NCBI GenBank assembly: GCA_027924585.1 | Contig: BSBM01000461.1 | Coordinates: 10,045,001-10,109,000, forward strand | From: Larix kaempferi | Lineage: Eukaryota > Streptophyta > Pinopsida > Pinales > Pinaceae | Direction of reading: 5' to 3' | Length of the DNA: 64,000 bases | Shown here: piece after piece, positions 49,991-60,025 of the stretch | Layout: every line of letters starts with the position of its first letter | How positions within the stretch are numbered: the stretch's first letter is position 1 | Notes under the pieces: model-generated | Seen by the model: the letters and a program-made list of their open reading frames with translations, nothing else | Told to the model about the DNA's origin: nothing | Database searches by the model: none | Program-made: the position numbers and the translations under genes

Positions 49991-50142
49991 ATGTTGAGAG
50001 TATTGTTTATCTCCATTCTTGAGAGTTTTTTGTAGGTTATTACCAAGATTTCAAGTGTAGCAATTGCAGCAGTTTCTACATTTTTGCAACAGTAGCAGTT
50101 GCAGTTATTCTATATTGTTTTTGCAGGTCTTCTACAGCTTCA

Positions 50143-51000
50143 ATGTATTAAAAAAAAATCACTCCTCTTTCTCCTTTCTCTCCTCTCAGCTATGATGATT
50201 GGAAACCAAAAATGATAGCATACTTGAAGAGCCATGATCTCTTTGATTGTTGTTTTGAAAGAGAGTTCGAATCTTCTGAAGAGAAGATTGATTGGTTAAA
50301 TAAAGTTGTTGAAGCCTTTGGATCAATGTTGGCTGCTATGTCTGATTGAATTTTATATGACCTCCCTGATTTTTCATCACCAAAAGAGCTATGGGTTCAC
50401 CTGGATGAAATATTTGGCAGAGAGAATGAAGGACTTGGTCCCAACCCATTCGAAAGCAAACAAAGTGATGCATTCGCTCCTCTTGATGGTCTCTCAGATC
50501 ATGAACCAGTATCATCTCACATTGAAGTTGTTCACAAAGAACTTGTAGATTCTACACTCATGCTCAAACTTTCTTCTCTTTCTGTGCCAGCTCACACTCT
50601 AGACATTGCAGAAGGTCCTAAATCCTCTCTTGCACCAGAGTCTATTGGTTTGCATCATGATCACATGATTATTTCGGAGGTCAAAACAACTATTGAAGGT
50701 AATGCATTCGCTCCTCTCCAGCTATCTCCTCTTTTATGCTACTATATGATCATAAATTCATGCTTTCAGAAGGTTATTGAAGATTATGGCCATTGCCATT
50801 CGCTTGGGATAAATTCTCATGCAATTACTGGTTTTGATCTCACCTCTCATGGTTTAGAGGAGATCTCAAGAAAGCATGATTCAAGTCTTGTATCTAAATT
50901 GGGTTCTAAGCAATTACTGCTTGGGATAATTTCTCATGCATATGATAGTTTTGATCTCACCCCTCCTGGTTCAAAGGAGATCTCAAGAAACTATTTTTGA
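50143..51000 (+). pseudogene. Gag-like protein of the small element
   Basis: One frame from ATG 50143 to TGA 51000, with TAA at 50149 and TGA near 50347. The N-terminal third has the copia-gag pattern: LSYDDWKPKMIAYLKSHDLF (50185) and ILYDLPDFSSPKELWVHLDE (50350). After about 50430 the gag similarity ends and a Ser/Leu/His-rich part follows, with an internal repeat: HAITGFDLTSHGLEEISRK (50818) and HAYDSFDLTPPGSKEISRN (50935). There is no zinc knuckle. The second part may be unrelated DNA captured by the element. Confidence 0.6.
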
Positions 51001-51445
51001 AGTCTTAAATATGATTTTGATTTCAAGCAAACATGTAATAGTTCTTTTTGGCATAATCTCACCCATGGTGGTTTGAAGGAGAAGACAAAAGACTATATGC
51101 ACTTTCACAGATTTGATCCTACCTCAGCTGATTCGAATCATAGGTTCAAGGATCATTCTCATACTGTTGGATTTGTTCTCATCACATTCAATCTGAAGAG
51201 CAAGTACAAGCACATGCTTTTTGAGCATGATCCACTTCTTCCCAAGAAGAAGATACCTCCAGACATATGACCAAGCATCACACATGTTTGAGTTTGGAGC
51301 ATTTAATTTTTTGTGTGTGCCTTACAGTCTGTTTTTGAGGAGGGGGTATGTTTCCCATGAAATTTTCCCACTTCCTTGTTTTATTGACTGTTATCATTCA
51401 TTGTATTGGGTGACCTTTGGTCTTAGTTACCAGGGCCCAGGATGG

Positions 51446-51458
51446 ATTAAGGGGGGGG
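51446..51458 (+). promoter_or_regulatory. Polypurine tract
   Basis: ATTAAGGGGGGGG just before the TGTTATG start of the 3' LTR. Confidence 0.85.
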
Positions 51459-52161
51459 TGTTATGATATTCCTATACTCCATCCTAGTCCCACAAGTATT
51501 TTGATCATTTACATTTTCAGTCATGCATGCACTTTTAGGGTTTGTATGCATCCCAGTAATCAATCCAACACCTAGCCCTCAGTTAGCCAGCCCCCAGGAG
51601 CTTCTCATTATTCAGTTTTAGCCCTCCAGTTGCTTAATGCACCCTTCTTCCTTGATTTTAGGGAGCAACTCACCCTTCTTGACCTACCAGTCCAGTTGTC
51701 TTCAGTTTACACTCAGTTACACTTAGTTACACTCAGGTATACTCAGTTACACTTAGTTACACTCAATCACACCTACCAGAGTTAGTTTGACTAATGGTTG
51801 ACAGTTACTTGAGCATTGATGACTCCACTGATGATGATGGAGACTTCCAGTTGTGCTTCGATGATCATGAGGACACCTAGTTGTGCTCCGATGACACTCT
51901 ATTGATCTTATGATCACTCTGAGAGGCTAATTCGAATTGCCACCTTAGGCATTCGAATCCTCTCTACCATTGTACTATTTATTTGTCCATATTGTGATTA
52001 ATTAACTAGTGTGTGTGAAGTATTATTGCTTCTATCTGAGTTCTACTATACCATATTATTTTGTTGCTCATCATACTGTATTGTTCACTCTTCTTCTATT
52101 TTCATGCTTAATCATAATTACTCTTGTGAGGTATACATCATCTCTTATGAGGATTTCCACA
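51459..52161 (+). repeat. 3' LTR of the small element
   Basis: TGTTATGATATTCC to GGATTTCCACA, followed by the second GTTTC. Confidence 0.93.
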
Positions 52162-52429
52162 GTTTCCTATCTGACTGTCACTGATGCTGTCTACAAGAAA
52201 CTCACTGGTCCCAAAAAGAGGGGTTGGCCTAAATTCTCTTTAAATCTTGGGCCATTAGTTATCCCTACCTCAACCTGGGCTACAGTGCTTGGTGATTAGC
52301 TGGCTCCTTTGAAGTTGGGTAAAGCCCCCAAAAGAAAGCATGATCCTAAGAAGTTCCTGGATGCACATTTCAAGCAGTATCATATGAAAATGGACTATGT
52401 CCATGAAGAAATCCCAAATGACTCCATCT
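52162..52429 (+). pseudogene. ORF N, second segment
   Basis: ORF N resumes after the GTTTC duplication (SYLTVTDAVYKKLTGPKKRG) and runs to the CATCT duplication at 52425-52429, with one TAG at 52297. It includes a basic stretch (GKAPKRKHDPKKF). The reading frame continues correctly into 58578 when the copia element between is ignored. Confidence 0.7.
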
Positions 52430-53153
52430 TGTAAAATTAGTCACAGCAGATCTAATGAACAAGTAAATCAATCACAATAGATGAACATAGAAAATATGGT
52501 GCAAAACTGTGCAAAACATGCAGCAGTGCTCAATATCCCAATAAGGGTGAATGAATTACAATACAAACTGTCACAATGACTGAGCAATTCGAATTTCCTA
52601 AGGAGGTCATTCGAATCACTAAATGGAGTAGCTTGACTCCAACTAGGAGTCCTCATCATCAATTGGTGGTGGTCATCAATGCACAAGAACCAGTCATCCA
52701 GGTGTCAATCTGAGTCTAACTGAGTGTGTCATGTGTAACTGAAGTGTGTAGCATTGATTAAGGAAAGGAGGCTCAGTGGGGGTGCATGGGAGGCTAACTG
52801 AAGTTAGAACAGGTCATCTAGTTAATCTGGAGGTCCAACGGAAGTGAAACAGTCAGTCGGGAGTGAAACTAGCCTCAAATCAGGGAGAATCGGAGCTAAC
52901 TGAGTGTAACTGAAGTGGAACTGCAGTGGTAGGTGAGCAAGTGCGCCCTTCTCTGGAAGTAGGTGAGAAGTGGGCGCCTTTCAGCCTAGGAGGGCTAAAA
53001 ATCTATAGTAAGTGGCTCCCGGGTGCTAGAATAAGGTGGCTAAGGTGCTGGAGGCATCAAACTGGTGACTGGGATGCATGCAAGTGCATGCATGTGCATG
53101 CAAACCCTAATTGCATGCAAGATCCTGAAAAAGATGATGTGGATATCCGAACA
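52430..53153 (-). repeat. 3' LTR of the copia element
   Basis: Plus-strand TGTAAAATTAG to ATCCGAACA, nearly identical to 57830-58572. It contains several TGCATGCA words near 53080-53125. Confidence 0.95.
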
Positions 53154-53166
53154 ACCCCCCTCAAGC
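53154..53166 (-). promoter_or_regulatory. Polypurine tract
   Basis: Minus-strand GCTTGAGGGGGGT against the 3' LTR. A second, very similar tract (AGCTTGAGGGGGGGC) lies about 143 bp upstream of it in the element, at about 53296-53312. Confidence 0.85.
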
Positions 53167-53326
53167 TAGACTATGATGTGCAAAAAATAATGTGGGGCCC
53201 TGGTAACTAAGACCAAAGGTCACCGCAATACAATAATCCAAAAAATGCTGAAAATAAACTAAGTGAGGAAAGAGGGAAAACCTAGTGGGAAGAAAGCCCC
53301 CCCTCAAGCTAAAGAATAATAATGAA

Positions 53327-56300
53327 TCAATCTGTCTCCACCATGATGGAACTCACCCCCAACAGTGAACGGAGGTAGCAGAACTTCTTCTCAGTGAATC
53401 TCTTGGTGAAGATGTCTGCAATTTGCTCATCAGTAGGGCAATATTGCAGAATGATGGTGCGGTCATGCACCAACTGTCGAATGTAATGCATATGAATCTC
53501 AATGTGTTTGGTCCTCTGCCGCTGAACTGGATTTGTGGAGATCTTGATAGCACTTTGATTGTCAAAAAATAGAACAGTCGAAGTAGTGCAACCAAAACCA
53601 AACTCGGAAAGAATACCCTGCAACCAAACTGCCTGAATGCAGGCATTGACTGCCCCTCGATACTCTGCCTCTGCTGAAGAAAGTGCAATGGATGCTTGCT
53701 TTTTGTTCGACCAGAAAATAGCACCATGACCAATCATGAAAACATAACTGGAAGTGGACTTCCGATCAATGCTATCACCTGCCCAATCTGAATCAGTAAA
53801 ACCAATGAAATCTAGCTCAGAATCTGCAGCATAATGTATGCCAAACTGTCTCGTACCTTGCACATACTGCAAGATCCGCTTGGCTGCTCGCCAATGAAGC
53901 TCATGTGGCTGCTGTATATATCTTGACATGGCACTCACGACATATGAGATATCAGGCCGTGAGTGTGTCAAATAAAGTAGTGAACCAATCAACTGTTGAT
54001 ACATACTGCAATCTCCAAGCGGTGTAGAATCTCCCTCCTCAAGACTGATTCCTGAGAGGAATGGGAATGGGGCTACCTTACATTCAGCGATATTAAACTT
54101 CAATAACAGGTCGGAAGCATATTTTTGCTGAGATATAGTGATCCCATCAAAATTTTGAGCTATCTCCAAGCCCAAAAAGTGACTCAGCAAGCCCAAATCG
54201 CTCATGTCAAAAGTTAGATTTAAGGCAGATTTTAGCTTGTTTATTGAAGTAAGTGTGCTACCAGTAATGAGAAGATCATCAACATAAATTACAATAACCA
54301 ACAAATTACCTTTAACTCGCTGAAGATACACATTCGGATCAGATTTTCATCTTTGGAAATTATGAGAAAGAAGGAAGGAGTCCATCTTTGCATACCAAGC
54401 TCTTGGGGCCTGTTTTAACCCGTACAGAGATTTCTTCAATCTGCAAACCAATGATGGATCTGATGTATAACCCTCTGGTTGCTGCATATATACCTCTTCA
54501 GCAAGGTCTCCATGTAAAAATGCACTCTTCACATCCATGTGGTGCACTTCCCAGTGCTTGGATGCGGCAATAGCTAAAACAAGGCGGATGGAATCCATCT
54601 TTGCAACCGGTGCAAAAGTCTCAGTGTAGTCCACTCCTTGGACTTGGGAGAAACCTTTTGCCACCAACCTTGCTTTGTATTTTCTGATAGTTCCATCAGC
54701 AGCAACTTTATTATGGTAGACCCATTTACACTTCACTAATTTTCTTCCAGGTGGAAGAGAAACTAGCTCCCATGTGTTGTTCTTTTGAAGAGAATTGTAC
54801 TCTTCATCCATGGCACTTTTCCATCTCGGATCTCGATGAGCAGAATAGTATGATGTAGGATCTAAACCAGCCATCAAATAACAAATCTCAGGAAGAAATG
54901 GATCAGCAATATAAAGAGCCATACCTGCTCTTTGAAAGTCTCCTCTTGTTCATCTCGGATCAGCAGGATTTCCAAGATTCGAACCAGCAGATTGAAGAGT
55001 GTTTTGGGCCCACTTTGGTAACTCAGGAGGATCATAATGGTCGGATTCCGAACCTGATATGTCATGATCATCATATTCTACTACAATATCAGAAATATCA
55101 GAACTCATACCTTCATTATCGCTGCACAGATCTTCTTCTCGTGAAGGCGGTGAATCGGAAGTCTTCTCCTCGACTAGTTGCAATTCTTGAAGCGGTTCTT
55201 CAAATTGCACACTGCGCTCTATGGATATCTTTTTAGATCTGATATCCATGAGTTTATATGCTTTTGATTCTTCCCCATATCCTATCAGTATGCACTCGAT
55301 ACTTTGTGGATCCAAAGCTCGTCTCTTCTCAGAAGGAATTCTAGCCCATGCAGTAGAGCCAAAAACTCTCAAATTTGACACATCTGGTTTGTGACCAAAG
55401 AATGCTTCGAAAGGGGTCATACCTTTCACGGATGAATGTGGAACACGGTTCTGTATATATGTAGCAACATTGATTGCTTCATCCCAAATATTTGTAGCCA
55501 AACCTTTTGATTCAATCATGCATGTAGCCATCTCTTTCAGTGACCGATTTTTCCTTTCCGCTACACCGTTCTGCTGGGGTGTGTAGGGAACTGTATGTTG
55601 GATCTTAATTCCGCTTTGGGAACAAAGTTGCAGCAACTCAGACTTGATGTATTCCCCACCATTATCATATCTAATATCTTTGATCTTTCTCTCAGTGGCG
55701 GTCTCAACAGAAGCCTTAAAATCCTTGAATTTTCCAAGCACTTCTGACTTGTTTTTGAGAAAGAATACCCATGTAAAGCGGGAAAAATCGTCAATAAATG
55801 TCAAAACATACCTTGAACCATTTAATGACATATGGGGCAGCGGACCACTGATATCAGAATGGATCAATCCCAAAATAGTAGAAGCTCTGCTAGCTTTGCC
55901 GCAGTCGAATCTGTGCTCGGGGTGCTTCCCAATGATGCAACTAGTGCATATTCCCTTTGAGGAACGGAGTTGTGTAAGCCCATCTACCATGGATTTATTT
56001 GATAGCAGCAGAAAATATTTATAATTTATATGTCCAAATATCTCATGCCAAAGCCTACTAACCTCATTACCATGTGTGCGAAGAGCAGTGGGATTTGCAA
56101 GCGGAATAAAGTGCGAAAACTCATAGCATTTTGCAGTGTGGTTTGCCTTTCCAACTGCAATGAGTCTACCACTTTTGATATTAGAAATTTCAACTGTATT
56201 AGGGCTGAATGTAACTTGCTTCGGTTCACCAGTGTGTGTCATTTGATACACAGAAAGAAGATTTGAAGCCAAGGAAGGCACATAGAGAACATTCTAAAAG

Positions 56301-57406
56301 CTTCCATGATCTACATGAATCGTACCTTTTCCCTTTGAAGAAATTTTTGAGTCATCTCCCAAATGGATGGGGATGGAGCTGTTTGGATCGAATGAGGAAA
56401 AAGAATCAATATTTGCATCCATATGATTTGATGCACCCGAATCTATCAAGAGAGTAGTGGGCTTCGAAACCGTTTCCATGAGTGCTTGTCCTCTTTCATG
56501 ATCATCATTCCTATCCGTCTTCCTTGCACCGTCAGGAAGGGTTATGTTGTTCTTTTCCAAAAGGAGGGCCATTTGATCTATAGTCTTCTTCATACATGAA
56601 ATTTCGGGATGAAAGCCACGATTACAATAAGTACATTTATATTTTTGGTTACCTTCTTTGCCCTTTTGCTTGGATTTTGAACTGGATGGTGCATCCATTT
56701 GTTTGCCTTTCTCCTTTTGCTTGTGAGGCTCGAATTTGGGCTTCTCCTTCTTCTGCTTTCCTTTACCATTCGTGATCTTGGGTCCTTGAACATATAGGGC
56801 TGAATCTTTGGAGCTTATGGACCCCATATGAACCAACTTGTCATGCTCTTTTGTGACGGACTCAATGAAGGCATTCAAGGTAGGCATCTTCCAATTCGGG
56901 GTAGTTAGCCGACCGGAATTGAAAGTAAAGACAAATACCGAGTAATCTTTACCAAGCTTGCTGAGAATGGAGAGGATCAATTGTTTATCCTCTTTGATAA
57001 CTCCACTGTTCTTCAATTGCATGTTCAAGTTCTTGAATTTAGTGAAGAATTCATTAATGGTCTCGAAATTCTCAGGACTAAGGCCAATCAAATCATTCTC
57101 TAATTGAAAAGCCCTAAGCTCGTCCTGCTTGCCAAATAATGTTTCAAGTTGCTCCCATATAGCTTTTGGGGTCTTCAATCTGCTGAGATGGAAGTGAAGA
57201 TCTTTGGAGATGGAGAGACAAAGAAGACCATAAGCTTCATCAAGCTTGTTGTAGTGTTTGGTTCGATCTGACACATTGTTTGGCTCCAATTCAAGACCAA
57301 GAGTGACTCGGTAGTAACCTTTTGAACGTAATATGATCTCCATATCATCTTTCCAATCAAAATAATTGAATGGGGTGAGGATAGGATTTGAAGAAGAGTA
57401 TTCCAT
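53327..57406 (-). pseudogene. Copia gag-pol polyprotein, three stops, no frameshift
   Basis: ATG at 57406 (MEYSSSNPILTPFNYFDWKD) to TGA at 53327. Order: gag; CCHC knuckle CTYCNRGFHPEISC (56594-56635, residues about 258-271); protease LLIDSGASNHMD (D322, 56443); integrase with the zinc region (WHEIFGHINYK ... CTSCIIGKH, about 56080-55930) and catalytic residues in IHSDISGP (about 55850), RYDNGGEY (about 55665) and NGVAERKN (about 55570); RT with YVDD (54275-54286); and RNase H with TDSDWAGD (about 53790), SSAEAEYRG and DNQSAIKIS. Stops: TAG near 56294 (a Gln codon is usual there), TGA near 54945 and TGA near 54345. All segments are in one phase. The product would copy and integrate the element, but the stops make it defective. 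Confidence 0.95.
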
Positions 57407-57435
57407 TGCTAGGAGCGAGTCAAACTGATGTAGAA

Positions 57436-57517
57436 GGAGCTTGCATGCACAGTGTAGCGACTGCAATTGCTGTAGAGGAGCTTGCATGCACAGTGTAGCG
57501 AATGCAATTGATGGAGA
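57436..57517. repeat. 41-bp direct repeat, two copies, in the copia leader
   Basis: GGAGCTTGCATGCACAGTGT starts at 57436 and again at 57477, just upstream of the gag ATG. It adds extra in-frame codons ahead of MEYSS, but the family start is the later Met. Confidence 0.85.
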
Positions 57518-57817
57518 CAATAAACCTGCAAATCACAATAAACCAAGAACCGTAAGGTCGAACAATCCACCCTTTGAGAGTTGCATCACACCTAGGATTG
57601 GAGATCAAACAATGTTGAATGGGTCCAATGTATCAGATCCAGGAATTATGTGGTAACTCAAGCTTCTGGAGTGGTATTGGAATTATTTTCAAGCTTTGCA
57701 TGCACAGGAGCGAATGCCCTTGAGATATCTCATGCCAAAAATTTTTACAATTTTTAGCAATTCAGTCAAATCTTCTTGTAAAAACACCTGTAGAAAGGAG
57801 ATCTTGTCCCTGCAATG

Positions 57818-57829
57818 GCTCTGATACCA
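57818..57829 (-). promoter_or_regulatory. Primer-binding site (tRNA-iMet)
   Basis: GCTCTGATACCA on the plus strand, i.e. TGGTATCAGAGC on the minus strand, immediately next to the 5' LTR. Confidence 0.96.
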
Positions 57830-58572
57830 TGTAAAATTAGTCACAGCATATCTAATGAACAAATAAATCAATCACAACAGATGAACATAGAAAATATGGT
57901 GCAAAACTGTGCAAAACATGCAGCAGTGCTCAATATCCCAATAAGGGTGAATGAATTACAATACAAACTATCACAATGACTGAGCAATTGGAATTTCCTA
58001 AGGAGGTCATTCGAATCACTGAATGGAGTAGCTTGACTCCAACTAGGAGTCCTCATCATCAATCGGTGGTGGTCATCAATGCACAAGAACCAGTCATCCA
58101 GGTGTCAATCTGAGTCTAACTGAGTGTGTCATGTGTAACTGAAGTGTGTAGCACTGATTAAGGAAAGGAGGCTCAGTGGGGGCGCATGGGAGGCTAACTA
58201 AAGTCAGAACAGGTCATCTAGTCAATCTGGAGGTCTAACGGAAGTGAAACAGTCAGTTGGGAGTGAAACTAGCCTCAAATCAGGGAGAATCGAAGCTAAT
58301 TGAGTGTAACTGAAGTGGAACTGCAGTGGTAGGTGAACAAGTGCGCCCTTCTCTGGCAGTAGGTGAGAAGTGGGTGCCTTTCAGCCTAGGGGGTTAAAAC
58401 TCTATAGTAAGTGGCTCCCGGGTGCTAGAATAAGGTGGCTAAGGTGCTGGAGGCATTAAACTGGTGACTGGGATGCATGCAAGTGCATGCAGGTGCATGC
58501 AAATCCTAGAATTTGCATGCAAACCCTAATTGCATGCAAGATCCTAAAAAAGATGATGTGGATATCCGAACA
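57830..58572 (-). repeat. 5' LTR of the copia element
   Basis: 743 bp, about 19 bp longer than its partner owing to an extra TGCATGC-containing piece near 58500. Confidence 0.95.
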
Positions 58573-58577
58573 CATCT

Positions 58578-59097
58578 ATCAAGGAGTGAATACTTTTTCT
58601 GAAGTATTGGAAAGGGCCAAGAGATTAGATGAACAACAACATATTATGGCATATCAGAAATACATAAAAACTCAATTCTACAAGCAAAGAACAATGGAGT
58701 TGAATCTCATTCAAGCAAGTTAGAAGGATAAAGAACAAAAGCTAATCCAGCAGGCTAATGCACCTCTGATGCTTACTTATACAGATGGAGATAAAGGTAA
58801 AGCTCCCATGGAGAATCTCCCTCAAGTGAAAACAACTGAGCAGGTTAAAGCTTTGTTGCAGACCTCTCAGCATTTCCAGTAGGAGTTAGCACAACTCACT
58901 TCGGTGATTCATACTCAAATGACTGAACCTCCTAAGCTCACTGTGGATGTTCAAGTGACTGCTACAGCTTTGCAGGTAGTTGATGATTTGACAATGGCTG
59001 AGTTTAACCCAGGCAAGAGACAAAAAGTTCAGGTTTCTACATCAAAGATCCCTATTGTTGATCTCATTGACAGTGATGTTGAAGACGAGCCACATCC
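58578..59097 (+). pseudogene. ORF N, third segment
   Basis: Continues ORF N after CATCT (YQGVNTFSEVLERAKRLDEQ), helical and charged, with TAG stops at 58721 and 58880. It ends in an acidic stretch (IPIVDLIDSDVEDEPHP) exactly at CATCC (59093-59097) before the LTR at 59098. The phase matches ORF N at 2515, whose first bases are the same CATCC. The local basic/acidic pattern (PGKRQKVQ then DLIDSDVED) resembles a nuclear-type linker, but this is only composition. Confidence 0.7.
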
Positions 59098-59352
59098 TGT
59101 AATGTCCCCAGTTTGACCGCATGGCATTAAAATCGTAAATGATGTAATATTGTTATGAAATTGTGGTGAGGAGCTCAAGGCCAAGGCCCCGCCATCAATT
59201 TATTGGTGAATATGGTTTACATGCTATCCATGCACAATGGAATTGCGAATATTATGTAAATATGCATTTTAATCAAAATACCCACAACTAGCTATGCAAT
59301 GCAACTAGAATGTTCCCTTCCTCGAATTGGGTCCATAGGTGGGTACATTACA
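59098..59352 (+). repeat. 5' LTR, short form (255 bp)
   Basis: TGTAATGTCCCCAGT to GTGGGTACATTACA. Alignable with the ends of the 1126-2514 LTR at roughly 93 % by eye, lacking its middle ~1.13 kb. Preceded by CATCC. Confidence 0.9.
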
Positions 59353-59354
59353 TT

Positions 59355-59366
59355 TGGTATCAGAGC
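59355..59366 (+). promoter_or_regulatory. Primer-binding site (tRNA-iMet)
   Basis: TGGTATCAGAGC two bases after the LTR. It proves this is a 5' LTR. Confidence 0.95.
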
Positions 59367-59509
59367 TGTTGGTTGCATCATTGGGCCTTCATGGGCTACC
59401 TATCATAGTTGTAGAGGTAAGTATGCTTATGGTTCAGCATTGATAATTATGAAAAATTTCAAAAATTTCAAATTTTGAAAAATTTTCTAAGTGTTTTTGT
59501 TTGGTTGAG

Positions 59510-60025
59510 CTGATGCATTTCAGCAAGTCTTGTGGAGTTGAGATGATACATTTCGGAGAGACTCTCTAAGTGGAGCCAACACGATCGGCAAATTTGGTTG
59601 AGTTGTGCCAATGAAGTTGTAGAAGTGCCCAAGGAAAGGAAGAAAAATTTCAAAATTTTTCTTAAGTGTCTTTCGGCAGCAGAACTCGGTGAGCTGGTCC
59701 GCAACGGCAGAAGAACTCGGCGAGTTGGTCTGAAATTGCGACAAAACTCAGCAAGTTGGTTCAAAACGGCGGAAGGACTTGACGAGTTCGTCCGAAAAAA
59801 ATTTCTAAGTGTTTTATGGCGAAGGAACTCGACAAGTTGGTCTGAAATTGCGACAGAACTTGGCGAGTTGGTCCGAAACAATGGAAAAGACAAATGAGTC
59901 GGTTGACCGGTGAAACTCGGCGAGTTGGTCCGAAATGGGTTGGAAGACATAGTTGAGTTTGCCGACCGGCAGAACTCAGTAAGTTGATCTGCAACGTGTC
60001 GGAAGAACTCGGTGAGTTGCTCTGA
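59510..60025. repeat. Minisatellite of AACTCGGCGAGTT hairpin units
   Basis: About ten degenerate copies of GAACTCGGCGAGTTGGTCCG, spaced about 30-60 bp apart, in the leader just downstream of the primer site. The core AACTCG-G-CGAGTT is a perfect inverted repeat in the best copies. The 206-codon open frame on the minus strand across it reflects the repeat, not a gene. Confidence 0.85.

Larger units (their letters stand above)
49267..52161 (+). mobile_element. Small non-autonomous copia-type element (gag only)
   Basis: 2895 bp with 712- and 703-bp LTRs, tRNA-iMet primer site, polypurine tract and target duplication GTTTC (49262-49266 and 52162-52166). The 1480-bp interior encodes only a gag-like protein; protease, integrase, RT and RNase H are absent. 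It interrupts ORF N. The LTRs differ noticeably, including a 9-bp gap near the 3' end, so the insertion is old. Confidence 0.92.
52430..58572 (-). mobile_element. Ty1/copia retrotransposon, nearly complete
   Basis: 6143 bp with LTRs of 724 and 743 bp, target duplication CATCT (52425-52429 and 58573-58577), a primer site touching the right LTR, and a 1360-codon gag-pol frame broken only by three stops. The LTRs differ by only a few percent by eye, the least of any pair here, so this is probably the youngest complete insertion in the window. It sits inside ORF N. Confidence 0.96.

Noticed and set aside
54388-56457. Plus-strand open frames opposite the copia pol gene
   Set aside because: They are shadows of the minus-strand polyprotein.
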